A stretch of 64,000 bases of DNA, taken from contig NZ_CP012700.1 in the NCBI RefSeq assembly GCF_001307295.1, positions 189,001 to 253,000 on the forward strand, written 5' to 3'. This DNA comes from Sphingopyxis macrogoltabida (GTDB taxonomy: Bacteria; Pseudomonadota; Alphaproteobacteria; Sphingomonadales; Sphingomonadaceae). The notes beneath the pieces were generated by a model. The model searched no databases and was not told the DNA's origin. It saw only the letters and a program-made list of their open reading frames with translations. This document shows, one piece after another, positions 33,844 to 41,738 of this stretch. The translations under genes were made by a program, and so were the position numbers. Within the stretch, counting starts at the first letter, position 1. Each line of letters opens with the position of its first letter.

Positions 33844-35061
33844 ATGCTGTATCACGCGTTTGAAATGCAGAAGAGCTGGCTTGCCGGGGCAAGCGCACTG
33901 GCGACCGCTGGCGCGCAGGTCATGCAACACCCCGCGAATCCGCTTGGCTATTTCAGCGGCAGTCCGATGTTTGCGTCCGCGCTCGAAGTCTTTGCCCACG
34001 CCGCCGCGCCGCGCGGCAAGCCGGGGTTCGACCTTTACGAAACGACGGTCGAGGGCGAACCGGTGCGCGTCACCGAAGTCGTCGAGGCGCGCAAGCCCTT
34101 CGGCCAGCTCAAGCATTTCAAGCACAAGGGCGCCAAGGACGCGCCCAAGCTGCTGATCGTCGCGCCGATGTCGGGCCATTATGCGACGCTGCTGCGCGGC
34201 ACTGTCGAGCGCATGCTGCCCGGCCATGACGTGTGGATCACCGACTGGCGCGACGCACGCAATGCGCCGCTGGAAGCGGGCAAGTTCGACCTCGACGATT
34301 ATATCGATTATCTGATCTCGTGGCTCGAGCATATCGGGCCGGGCGCGCATATGCTGGCGGTGTGCCAGCCGTCGGTGCCCAGCCTTGCGGCAGCGGCCGT
34401 CATGGCGGCGAACAAGCACAAGTGCCGGCCGAAAACGCTGACGATGATGGGCGGGCCGATCGACACGCGCAAGGCACCGACCGCGGTCAACGAACATGCG
34501 ACGACGCGGCCCTATGCGTGGTTCCAGGAAAATGTCATCGCGACCGTCCCCGCTTATTATCCGGGGGCCGGGCGCCGCGTCTATCCGGGCTTCCTGCAAC
34601 TGGCGGGCTTCATGTCGATGAACCTCGGCAATCATATGATGAGCCATTGGGAGATGTTCAAACATCTGGTCGACGGCGATGGCGAAAGTGCCGACAAAAC
34701 CAAGGAATTTTACGACGAATATCGGTCGGTGTGCGACATGACCGCCGAATTCTACCTGCAGACCGTCGATGTCGTGTTCCAGCGTCACCTGCTGCCGAAG
34801 GGCGAGATGCTGCATCGCGGCCAGCCGGTCGATATCGGTGCGATCGAGGATATTGCGATCCTCGCGATCGAGGGCGAGCGCGACGATATTTCGGGGATCG
34901 GCCAGACCAAGGCGGCGCTGACCCTCGCCAAGGCGTTGCCGGCCGACAAGAAGAAATATCTGATGGCGAAGGCGGTCGGCCATTATGGCATCTTCAACGG
35001 CCGCAAATGGCGCGAGGAGATTGCGCCGGTGGTCGAGCAGTGGATTCGCAGCAACGGGTGA
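33844..35061 (+). CDS. phaZ: Intracellular polyhydroxyalkanoate depolymerase
   Basis: A 405-residue PhaZ that degrades stored polyhydroxyalkanoate granules to oligomers or monomers. Hallmarks: N-terminal LYHAFEMQKSWLAGASALATAG and NPLGYFSGSP; catalytic Cys (in place of Ser) in LAVCQPSVPSLAA; MMGGPIDTRKAPTAVNEHA; acid in EGERDDISGIGQT and base in VGHYGIFNGRKWR. Length and all motifs match the Ralstonia-type intracellular enzymes. It shows that the host stores polyhydroxybutyrate. Downstream is the 145-bp repeat; no other pha genes are near. Confidence 0.93.
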   Translation: MLYHAFEMQKSWLAGASALATAGAQVMQHPANPLGYFSGSPMFASALEVFAHAAAPRGKPGFDLYETTVEGEPVRVTEVVEARKPFGQLKHFKHKGAKDAPKLLIVAPMSGHYATLLRGTVERMLPGHDVWITDWRDARNAPLEAGKFDLDDYIDYLISWLEHIGPGAHMLAVCQPSVPSLAAAAVMAANKHKCRPKTLTMMGGPIDTRKAPTAVNEHATTRPYAWFQENVIATVPAYYPGAGRRVYPGFLQLAGFMSMNLGNHMMSHWEMFKHLVDGDGESADKTKEFYDEYRSVCDMTAEFYLQTVDVVFQRHLLPKGEMLHRGQPVDIGAIEDIAILAIEGERDDISGIGQTKAALTLAKALPADKKKYLMAKAVGHYGIFNGRKWREEIAPVVEQWIRSNG

Positions 35062-35072
35062 CGTCGGTTTCC

Positions 35073-35217
35073 GGCCGGTTTTTGCCGTTTGGGCCAACCT
35101 TACCCGTTCGCATCGAGCGAAGTCGAGATGCCCCTCAGGCTGGGCGTAAGGCCGACGGGTGTCTCGACTTCGCTCGACACGAACGGAAATAACGGACGGT
35201 CAGGAATCCACCCCAAA
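35073..35217. repeat. 145-bp repeat, inverted copy of the one at 2.5 kb
   Basis: Matches the reverse complement of 2507-2651 along its full length with about four differences, all visible as single bases. Its core is the CGAGCGAAGTCGAGA dyad. It sits between phaZ and the convergent YkvA gene. Confidence 0.9.
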
Positions 35218-35246
35218 GTCGACGTTTCCGCATTACAACTGGGCCG

Positions 35247-35642
35247 CTAATGCCAGGGCGAGGTCCGCACGCTCCAGTAGACTATGTAAAGAAGTGCAGC
35301 CCACAGCAGCAGGATGAAGGCCATGCCCGCGCGGCTCGACGGGCGCTCTCTCGCGACCTCGGCGGCGGCGTGCAGTTCGGCCCATAGCGGGTCGGGAATC
35401 AGGCGGCGGACGAGCCAGAGCCCGAGCGGGACGATGATGAGGTCATCGAGCCACCCGAGCACCGGAATGAAATCGGGAATCAGGTCGATCGGCGAGAGCG
35501 CATAGGCCGCGACCGCGACCGCGAGGAGGCGCGCCGACCATGGCACGCGCGGATCGCGCGCGGCAAGCCAGGCAGCATGCGCTTCGACCGCGAGCCGGTG
35601 GCCCAATTCGCCGATGCGTTCGGAAAGGGATTTGCCGGTCAT
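35247..35642 (-). CDS. YkvA/DUF1232 membrane protein
   Basis: A 131-residue protein with the DUF1232 core PWSARLLAVAVAAYALSPIDLIPDFIPVLGWLDDLIIVPLGLWLVRRLIP and a second hydrophobic segment near the C-terminus (GMAFILLLWAALLYIVYWS). DUF1232 is a membrane-associated helical hairpin of unknown function, common near stress genes. It is divergent from the epimerase gene with 24 bp between the start codons. Confidence 0.88.
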   Translation of the reverse strand: MTGKSLSERIGELGHRLAVEAHAAWLAARDPRVPWSARLLAVAVAAYALSPIDLIPDFIPVLGWLDDLIIVPLGLWLVRRLIPDPLWAELHAAAEVARERPSSRAGMAFILLLWAALLYIVYWSVRTSPWH

Positions 35643-35666
35643 CGCGATCTACACTAGCCTTCCTGC

Positions 35667-36659
35667 ATGGCTATCCAACTGAAAAGCGCGCGTGTCGAAC
35701 GCTGGCCCGTCGCGGGCTCCTTCGTCATCAGCCGTGGCGCGAAGACGCATGTCGATGTCATCGTTGCCGAGGTCGAAGGTGACGGTGCTGCCGGGCGCGG
35801 CGAGGGCACTCCGGTCTATTATCTCGGAGAGGACGCCGCGCTATGCCGCGACCAGTTGCTGCGCGCCGCGCCGCACATCGCCGACCTGGGCGCCGCAGAA
35901 GCGCGGGCGGCGATACAGGAAATCATGGGGCCGGGGGCGGCGCGTAACGCGCTCGACTGCGCGCTCTGGGATCTCGAAGCGCGCCAGCGCGGCCTGCGGC
36001 TCTGGCAATTGGCCGGGTGCGACGGTGCGCCGACCGCGCGCGTCACTGCTTATACCGTCTCGCTCGGCACGCCCGGCGCGATGGCCGAGCAGGCCGCGAC
36101 GGCCGAGGCTGACGGTTATCGCCTGCTGAAGATCAAGCTGACCGGCGAGGACGACCGTTTGCGCGTCACGGCGGTGCGCAAGGGCGCGCCCGGGGCGCGG
36201 CTGATCGTTGACGCCAATGAAAGCTGGGGTGGGATCGACATATTGAGCGAGGCCGAAGCGCTTGCCGACATGGGGGTCGAGATGATCGAGCAACCGGTGC
36301 CGGTCGGCGCCGATGCATTGCTCGATCCGATTTATGCGCCGGTGCCGTTCGTCGCCGACGAAAGCTGTCAGACCATAGCCGACGTGGCGCGGATCGGCAC
36401 CTTTTACGACGGGGTGAACATCAAGCTCGACAAGGCGGGCGGGCTGACCGAAGGGCTGCGGCTTGCCGATGCGGCGGATGCTGCCGGCCTGTCGATTATG
36501 GTCGGGTGCATGTTGTGCACCAGCCTTGCGATCGCCCCCGCCTTTGTGCTGGCGCAGCGCGCGCGCTGGGTCGATCTCGACGGGCCGGCGCTGCTGGCAC
36601 GCGATCGCGAGGGCGGTTTCGAGTTTCGTGAAGGGCTGATCGGGCCGCCGGTGCTGTAA
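35667..36659 (+). CDS. L-Ala-D/L-Glu-type dipeptide epimerase (enolase superfamily)
   Basis: A 330-residue enolase-superfamily enzyme of the muconate-lactonising subgroup. Landmarks: acid-base lysines in LLKIKLTG and NIKLDKAGG, metal ligands in LIVDANESWGG, EMIEQPVP and VADESC, plus MVGCMLCTSLAIAP near the end. These suit a dipeptide epimerase (DgcA/YcjG type), which racemises muropeptide-derived L-Ala-D-Glu in cell-wall recycling. Specificity within the family cannot be fixed without modelling. It ends at a bidirectional hairpin terminator. Confidence 0.88.
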   Translation: MAIQLKSARVERWPVAGSFVISRGAKTHVDVIVAEVEGDGAAGRGEGTPVYYLGEDAALCRDQLLRAAPHIADLGAAEARAAIQEIMGPGAARNALDCALWDLEARQRGLRLWQLAGCDGAPTARVTAYTVSLGTPGAMAEQAATAEADGYRLLKIKLTGEDDRLRVTAVRKGAPGARLIVDANESWGGIDILSEAEALADMGVEMIEQPVPVGADALLDPIYAPVPFVADESCQTIADVARIGTFYDGVNIKLDKAGGLTEGLRLADAADAAGLSIMVGCMLCTSLAIAPAFVLAQRARWVDLDGPALLARDREGGFEFREGLIGPPVL

Positions 36660-36660
36660 C

Positions 36661-36683
36661 CGCCCCCGCGCGAGGCGGGGGCG
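36661..36683. terminator. Bidirectional hairpin terminator
   Basis: CGCCCCCGC-GCGAG-GCGGGGGCG, a perfect 9-bp stem, between the convergent epimerase and FMN-binding protein genes; an AT-rich ATATTTTA follows on the right. Confidence 0.75.
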
Positions 36684-36690
36684 AGATATT

Positions 36691-37155
36691 TTACAGCGCC
36701 ACCTCGGCGTGCTCGCCAAGATCGCCTTCCTTCATTGTCATCCCGGTCGCGAGCTTGAACATGCCCTTGATCCCGGGGTCGGCGGTCCAGATTTCCGCGT
36801 CTTCGAGGTCGAAGCGCAAGAGGACAAGCTTGGGATCGTTCTTGCCGCCTTCGTACCAGGCCGCGATGCCGTTGTTCCACAGCCGGTCGAGCACGGCGCG
36901 ATCGGTTTCGTGGCGCAGCGTCCCCGAAATGCAGGCGAAAAGATCATGGCCCTTCGAAGCGAACTGCGCCATCGCCGGGCCGCCGCCGGCAAGCCGGTTG
37001 TCGGTTGCAGTGAAGAACCAGAAGGCGCTGTTCGCATCCTTGTCGAGCTGCGCATTCATCGGAATGTGATGCGCGCGCTCGCCGGTCATGCCGACCATGA
37101 CATAGGGGCTGTCGGCCAGCGCCTTCCAGAAAGTCTGCTTGATATCGTCGCTCAT
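36691..37155 (-). CDS. Pyridoxamine-5'-phosphate-oxidase-fold general stress protein
   Basis: A 154-residue split-barrel flavin-binding protein: FWKALADSPYVMVGMTGERAHHIPMNAQLDKDANSAFWFFTATDNRLA, ASKGHDLFACISGTLRHETDRAVLDRLWNNGIAAWYEGGKNDPKLVLLRFDLEDAEIWTAD. This is the general-stress-protein-26 type, which binds FMN or F420-like cofactors and is often stress induced. It is a different transcription unit from the VOC gene 64 bp upstream, or the second gene of that unit; same strand. Confidence 0.87.
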   Translation of the reverse strand: MSDDIKQTFWKALADSPYVMVGMTGERAHHIPMNAQLDKDANSAFWFFTATDNRLAGGGPAMAQFASKGHDLFACISGTLRHETDRAVLDRLWNNGIAAWYEGGKNDPKLVLLRFDLEDAEIWTADPGIKGMFKLATGMTMKEGDLGEHAEVAL

Positions 37156-37219
37156 CGAAAGGCTCCTTCATATCCCCCGATGGACGATCAACGCGGCAGG
37201 CGGCCGGTTGTTGCCCGGC

Positions 37220-37615
37220 TTAGCGCGGCGCGGGCTCCGCATAGCTGACGACTTCATATTCGATGCCGTCGGGGTCGAAGAAGTAGAAGCGGCGGCCCGG
37301 CTCGTAAACGCCGTGGTTGAAGGGCAGGAGGCCGACGGCCTTGACGCGCGTTTCGACCTCTTCGAGGTCGTCGACCTGGATGCCGACATGGTTGAGCGGC
37401 TCTCCCTTCGGATAGGGCAGCCCGGCCTCGATGCCGTTCGGCGGTGCGTAGAGCGCGATATAGGCGCGGTCGCTGCCGACGTGGATCGTGTGGCCGCCGC
37501 TCTGCGCCGGACCGCGCCAGCGTTCGTGCCAGCCGAAGACGGCGATCATCAACGAGGCGGTGCGCGCCGGGTCGCTGACGGTCAGATTCACATGCTCGAT
37601 GAAAGGGTGCGCCAC
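37220..37615 (-). CDS. VOC (glyoxalase-fold) protein, probably SoxR-controlled
   Basis: A 131-residue vicinal-oxygen-chelate protein: FIEHVNLTVSDPARTASLMIAVFGWHERW (metal His near the start), GEPLNHVGIQVDDLEEVETRV, and FYFFDPDGIEYEVVSYAEP (metal Glu). Such proteins include glyoxalases, dioxygenases and drug-binding resistance proteins; substrate unknown. It is transcribed away from soxR, and its promoter reads TTGATC-N19-TAAAAG with a SoxR-like dyad in the spacer, the geometry typical of MerR-family activation. So it is likely induced by redox-active compounds. Confidence 0.87.
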   Translation of the reverse strand: MAHPFIEHVNLTVSDPARTASLMIAVFGWHERWRGPAQSGGHTIHVGSDRAYIALYAPPNGIEAGLPYPKGEPLNHVGIQVDDLEEVETRVKAVGLLPFNHGVYEPGRRFYFFDPDGIEYEVVSYAEPAPR

Positions 37616-37655
37616 GTGCTTGCTCCTGATTCGGGTTGACGCAGGACTTTTAGAA

Positions 37656-37673
37656 GCTCAAGTCAGCTTTAGA
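37656..37673 (-). promoter_or_regulatory. SoxR-type operator within a 19-bp-spaced promoter
   Basis: GCTCAAGTCAGCTTTAGA matches the SoxR consensus CCTCAAGTTAACTTGAGG at 13 of 18 positions. On the minus strand it lies between TTGATC and TAAAAG, 19 bases apart. MerR-family proteins activate such overlong promoters by twisting them. It points to the VOC gene. Confidence 0.75.
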
Positions 37674-37702
37674 TCAAGGCCTATTCGAAAGGCGGCGCGA
37701 GC

Positions 37703-38173
37703 ATGCACCGGCGCGACCTGATTGCCATTGGGGAACTTGCGGCGCGAACCGGCGTCGCGGTGTCGGCGATCCGTTTCTATGAGGCGAAGGGGCTGATCGA
37801 GGCGCTGCGGACGAGCGGCGGGCAGCGGCGTTTCCTGCGCGCCGACATTCGCCGCGTGTCGTTCATCCTGATCGCGCAGCAACTGGGGCTGAGCCTCGAG
37901 GAAATCGCCGGGGAGCTGGCGCGCCTGCCCGCCGGGCGGACGCCGAACGCGGCGGACTGGACGCGGATCAGCACCGGCCTGCGCGCGCGGATCGACGCGC
38001 AGATCGTCGCGCTGGCGCGGACGCGCGAGCTGCTCGACAATTGCATCGGCTGCGGTTGCCTGTCGCTCAAGAAGTGCGGATTGTACAACCGCGAGGACAA
38101 GGCGGCGCTGCGCGGCGCGGGGCCGAGGTACCTGCTCGGCGACCGGGCGGGGGAGATTGCGGAGGTGGGCTGA
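37703..38173 (+). CDS. soxR: Redox-sensing MerR-family regulator SoxR
   Basis: A 156-residue MerR-type activator. N-terminal winged helix: IAIGELAARTGVAVSAIRFYEAKGLIEALRTSGGQRRF. Near residue 115 is the [2Fe-2S] ligand set CIGCGCLSLKKC (C-x2-C-x-C-x5-C), specific for SoxR. Oxidation by redox-cycling drugs turns it into an activator. There is no soxS; in non-enteric bacteria SoxR directly controls a few oxidoreductase, monooxygenase or transporter genes. Here the divergent VOC gene is the natural target. Confidence 0.93.
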   Translation: MHRRDLIAIGELAARTGVAVSAIRFYEAKGLIEALRTSGGQRRFLRADIRRVSFILIAQQLGLSLEEIAGELARLPAGRTPNAADWTRISTGLRARIDAQIVALARTRELLDNCIGCGCLSLKKCGLYNREDKAALRGAGPRYLLGDRAGEIAEVG

Positions 38174-38220
38174 CGGCGGTTTTGGGGTGGGAAGCGGACG
38201 TTTGAGGGTACGTCTATATT

Positions 38221-38337
38221 CCCCTCCCGCTTGCGGGAGGGGTAGCGAGGCTTGCCAGCTTGCTGGCTAGCCGCAGTGGGGAGGGCGTGTTGCGCCGCGC
38301 AGACCCTCCCCCGACCCCTCCCGCAAGCGGGAGGGGA
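38221..38337. repeat. Composite palindromic repeat (CCCCTCCCGC/GCGGGAGGGG)
   Basis: It begins CCCCTCCCGCTTGCGGGAGG and ends CCCGCAAGCGGGAGGGG, with the dyad GCCAGCTTGCTGGC in the middle. It is the same family as the hairpin inside the protease gene at 16214-16237. It fills the gap between soxR and the convergent monooxygenase gene. Confidence 0.88.
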
Positions 38338-38367
38338 GAAAGTCCGCAACCGGCCGAAACCGGCCGA

Positions 38368-38658
38368 TCAGACGGCGGCGAGCTTTTCGATCTCGGGCGC
38401 GCCGGCGAGGCACGGGCCGAGGCGGGCGCCGATGGTACGGAAATGGTCCGACGCGCGGTGCGCATCGACCGCCGCATCGTCATCGTAGCATTCCATCACC
38501 TTGTACACGCCGGTCTCTTCGGTGCGGAACAGGCGGTAATAGCTGTTGCCGGGCTCGTTCGCGGCGACCGCGGGGGCGAGTTCGGCGAAGACGCCTTCGA
38601 ATTCCGCTTCCTTGCCGGGCTGGACGCGAATGGTCGCGATGATGCCGATTGCACTCAT
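38368..38658 (-). CDS. ABM-type putative quinol monooxygenase
   Basis: A 96-residue ferredoxin-like antibiotic-biosynthesis-monooxygenase (ABM) protein: IGIIATIRVQPGKEAEFEGVFAELAPAVAANEPGNSYYRLFRTEETGVYKVMECYDDDAAVDAHRASDHFRTIGARLGPCL. Such dimers oxidise quinols or act as stress proteins. ATG 38658 is chosen; the frame beyond lacks a ribosome site. It follows the thiolase on the same strand (63 bp) and may end a MaoC-thiolase-ABM operon. Confidence 0.87.
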   Translation of the reverse strand: MSAIGIIATIRVQPGKEAEFEGVFAELAPAVAANEPGNSYYRLFRTEETGVYKVMECYDDDAAVDAHRASDHFRTIGARLGPCLAGAPEIEKLAAV

Positions 38659-38721
38659 GACACAAATCCTCCGGTTGCAGATGGCCGGGGCGGGCCGCGA
38701 CGGCCCGCCCCGGCGCATGCG

Positions 38722-39903
38722 TCAGAAAACCTCGAACAGTCCGGCCGCGCCCTGACCGCCGCCGATGCACATGGTGACGACGGCATATTTGACGCCGCGG
38801 CGCTTGCCCTCGATCAGTGCGTGGCCGACGCAGCGCGCGCCGGTCATCCCGAAGGGGTGGCCGATCGAGATCGAGCCGCCGTTGACGTTGAGCAGTTCGT
38901 TCGGGATGCCGAGCTTGTCGCGGCAATAGAGGACCTGCACGGCGAACGCTTCGTTGAGTTCCCAGAGGCCGATGTCGTCCATCTTGAGCTCGAAGCGTTC
39001 GAGCAGCTTGGGGATCGCGAAGACGGGGCCGATGCCCATTTCGTCGGGCTCGGTGCCCGCGACCGCCATGCCGACATAACGGCCGAGCGGCTGGAGCCCG
39101 CGCTTCTCGGCGACCTTGGCTTCCATCACGACGCAGGCCGACGAACCGTCGGCGAGCTGGCTGGCGTTGCCCGCGGTGATCGTGTGGCCTTCGCCCATCA
39201 CCGGCTTCAGGCTCGCGAGCCCTTCGAGCGTGGTGTCGGCGCGGTTGCACTCGTCCTTGTCGGCGACGACGTCCTTGAAGGTGACTTCCTTGGTCTCCTT
39301 GTTCACCACTGCCATGGTGGCAGGGCAGGCGACGATCTCGTCGTCATATTTGCCCGCGGCCTGCGCAGCAGCCGTGCGCTGCTGCGACTGGAGCGAATAT
39401 TCGTCCTGATATTCGCGGCTGATGTTGTAGCGCTTGGCGACGACCTCGGCGGTACCGATCATCGGCATATAGGTGGCCTCGTGCATCGCGATCAGCTCGG
39501 CGTCGGTTTCGATGAAAACCTTGCCGCTGCCGCTGACTTTCGAGATGCTTTCGATGCCGCCGGCGACGCAGATGTCCTGACGGTCGACGATGATCTGCTT
39601 CGCAGCGGTCGCGATCGTCATCAGGCCCGACGAGCACTGGCGGTCGATCGACATGCCGGGGACGGTGACAGGCAGGCCCGAGCGCAGCGCGATCAGGCGC
39701 GCGACGTTCATCGTCTGCGAACCCTGCTGCATCGCGGCGCCGAAAACGACGTCGTCGATCTCTCCGCCTTCGAGGCCGGCGCGTTCGACCGCGGCCTTCA
39801 CCGAGAAGGAGCCGAGCGTCGGGGCGAGGGTGTTGTTGAACGAGCCGCGTGCCGCCTTGGTCAGCGGGGTGCGGGCGGTGGAAACGATGACGGCGTCACG
39901 CAT
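38722..39903 (-). CDS. Acetyl-CoA C-acyltransferase (thiolase)
   Basis: A 393-residue thiolase. Catalytic residues: Cys in DRQCSSGLMTIATAA, His in IGHPFGMTGARCVGHAL and Cys in VTMCIGGGQGAAGLFE. N-terminal TARTPLTKAARGSFNNT and EAFAVQVLYCRDKLG. Thiolases split 3-ketoacyl-CoA in beta-oxidation or condense two acetyl-CoA; the long substrate loop and the MaoC partner upstream favour a degradative role, probably for fatty or branched acids. It follows the MaoC gene by 60 bp. Confidence 0.92.
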   Translation of the reverse strand: MRDAVIVSTARTPLTKAARGSFNNTLAPTLGSFSVKAAVERAGLEGGEIDDVVFGAAMQQGSQTMNVARLIALRSGLPVTVPGMSIDRQCSSGLMTIATAAKQIIVDRQDICVAGGIESISKVSGSGKVFIETDAELIAMHEATYMPMIGTAEVVAKRYNISREYQDEYSLQSQQRTAAAQAAGKYDDEIVACPATMAVVNKETKEVTFKDVVADKDECNRADTTLEGLASLKPVMGEGHTITAGNASQLADGSSACVVMEAKVAEKRGLQPLGRYVGMAVAGTEPDEMGIGPVFAIPKLLERFELKMDDIGLWELNEAFAVQVLYCRDKLGIPNELLNVNGGSISIGHPFGMTGARCVGHALIEGKRRGVKYAVVTMCIGGGQGAAGLFEVF

Positions 39904-39963
39904 GATAAGGGTCCTTCTGCTTGGTTCCGGTTATCTTTTCGAGGGAGGTCGGCCGGTAATCGT

Positions 39964-40422
39964 CTAGATGAAAAACTGCGTGATCCACTCGGCGATCAGG
40001 GCGGGCTTTTCCTCGCCTTCGATCTCGACGGTGATCTCGTTAGTCTGCTGCCACTGGCCGGGACGTTTTTCGTCCAGTTCGAGCAGTTTGACATGACTGC
40101 GCACGCGCTTGCCCGAGCGGACGGGGGCGAGGAAGCGGACCTTGTTGCCGCCGTAGTTGACGCCCATCTTGATGCCTTCGATCTTCGGCGCGTCGGTCTT
40201 CGCGCCGAGCATCGGGATCAGCGACAGCGTCAGGAAGCCGTGGGCAATCGTCCCGCCGAAGGGCGTCAGCTTTGCCTTTTCCTCATCGATATGAATGAAC
40301 TGATGGTCGCCGGTCGCGTCGGCGAACTTGTTGATCATCTCCTGATCGACAAGCACCCATTCGGATGTGCCGAGATGCTCACCGACCTTGGCTTGCAGGT
40401 CCTGCGGCGTGATCGTGGCCAT
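39964..40422 (-). CDS. MaoC-family (R)-hydratase/dehydratase
   Basis: A 152-residue hot-dog-fold hydratase: EWVLVDQEMINKFADATGDHQFIHIDEEKAKLTPFGGTIAHGFLTLSLIPML. The catalytic Asp-His of the family is in DATGDHQFIHID, and the overhanging GTIAHGFLTL is typical. It hydrates enoyl-CoA, giving (R)-3-hydroxyacyl-CoA, which could feed the following thiolase pathway or polyhydroxyalkanoate synthesis (phaZ is 5 kb away). Confidence 0.9.
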   Translation of the reverse strand: MATITPQDLQAKVGEHLGTSEWVLVDQEMINKFADATGDHQFIHIDEEKAKLTPFGGTIAHGFLTLSLIPMLGAKTDAPKIEGIKMGVNYGGNKVRFLAPVRSGKRVRSHVKLLELDEKRPGQWQQTNEITVEIEGEEKPALIAEWITQFFI

Positions 40423-40517
40423 ATCTCATCCCCTGTAATCGCTGGTTCGGGGCGCGTTTTAGGCCTGTCTTGCCGCGCGGCACAAGACCATAGCCACCAT
40501 GCGGCGGCGCCGTAGCG

Positions 40518-41717
40518 TCAGGCGGGCTTCGCGGCTTTTGCGGTGCGAGCCTTGGGCTCCGGGGACTCGGGATAGGGCATGATCATCGTGCCGTCGGGGG
40601 CGGAGGTGAAGGTGGTCTGGGTCGGATAGGCAAATTCATATCCCGCCGCGGCCATCGCCTCGAACAGGCGGATCGCGACGTCGGTGCGCGCCGCGGTCAC
40701 GACCTGATAATCCTCGCTATAGACGTCGAACAGCAGTTCGAAGTCGAGGCTGGACGGCCCAAAGGTGACGAAGCTTGAACGGATGAACTCGTGGCCCGAC
40801 GCCTTCACCTGTTCCTCGAGCAGCGCGGGCAGGTCGCGGAGCATGGCAGGCGTCGTCTGGTAGATGACGCCGATCGCAAAGGTGATCCGGCGGCGGTGTA
40901 GATGCGCGAAGTTCGAGATCTCCTTGCTCAGGAGGTTGGTGTTCGACACGATCAAGAGTTCGCCGTTGATCGAGCGCAGCCGCGTACTCTTGAGCCCGAC
41001 ACGTTCGACCGTGGCGGTGGTGGTGTCCCATTTGATCGTCTCGCCGTTGCGGAACGGCCGGTCGAAGATGATCGACAGCGCCGCGAACAGGTCGGAGAAG
41101 ATGCCCTGCGCGGCGAGGCCGATCGCAATGCCGCCGATGCCGAGACCGGCGACGAGGCCGGTGACATTGACCCCCATATTGTCGAGGATGACAATCGTCG
41201 CGATCGCGAACAGCGCGACGCTGATCAGCAGGCGGATGATGCCCATCGCATTGACGAGCGTCTCGTTATGCCCGTCGGACGCGCGGCGCTGGATGAGCCC
41301 GAGGATGATCTCGCGCACCCAGATTGCGACCTGCAACACCACTGCGATGGTGAAGATCGTCTGGATGAGCTGCATGATCACGGCCGGCGGCTGCGCATAG
41401 CCCGCGACCGCGCGGATCGCGATGATCGCGAGCACGGCGGACTTGGTCTTGTGGATGACGCGCCCGACGATGTCGGTCAGGGTGAATTCGCCCGGCGCCG
41501 ACTGCGCGCGCTTCAGTGCAAAACGGCGGATCATCGACAGGATGAAATAGATGGCAAGGCCCGCGCCGATCGCGATGCCGATCTGCAGCCAGTGGCTGTT
41601 GATCCAGGCGACGCTCGCGTCCCACCAATAGCGGAGGTCGGCGAGCGGATCGGTCGCGGGCCTGGTGGCCGTCTTCGGCGCGGCGGCTTTGGCGGCGGCA
41701 AGGATCGAGAAAGTCAT
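40518..41717 (-). CDS. MscS-type mechanosensitive channel
   Basis: A 399-residue channel. Several membrane helices precede the pore helix GLGIGGIAIGLAAQGIFSDLFAALSIIFDRPFRNGETIKW, the MscS signature with Gly/Ala packing. The cytoplasmic beta and alpha/beta domains follow (VERVGLKSTRLRSINGELLIVSNTNLL). It releases solutes on hypo-osmotic shock. It is 21 bp downstream of the topoisomerase gene on the same strand. Confidence 0.9.
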   Translation of the reverse strand: MTFSILAAAKAAAPKTATRPATDPLADLRYWWDASVAWINSHWLQIGIAIGAGLAIYFILSMIRRFALKRAQSAPGEFTLTDIVGRVIHKTKSAVLAIIAIRAVAGYAQPPAVIMQLIQTIFTIAVVLQVAIWVREIILGLIQRRASDGHNETLVNAMGIIRLLISVALFAIATIVILDNMGVNVTGLVAGLGIGGIAIGLAAQGIFSDLFAALSIIFDRPFRNGETIKWDTTTATVERVGLKSTRLRSINGELLIVSNTNLLSKEISNFAHLHRRRITFAIGVIYQTTPAMLRDLPALLEEQVKASGHEFIRSSFVTFGPSSLDFELLFDVYSEDYQVVTAARTDVAIRLFEAMAAAGYEFAYPTQTTFTSAPDGTMIMPYPESPEPKARTAKAAKPA

Positions 41718-41738
41718 GGGGGCCTTTGGGTCCTCGGG

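Noticed and set aside
38221..38337. Possible CRISPR-like array
   Set aside because: Only nested palindromes; no regularly spaced direct repeats with unique spacers.
38260..40515. 751-codon frame opposite thiolase and MaoC
   Set aside because: Spans three real genes and a repeat; composition is typical antisense shadow (HRDRRGADH-like runs).
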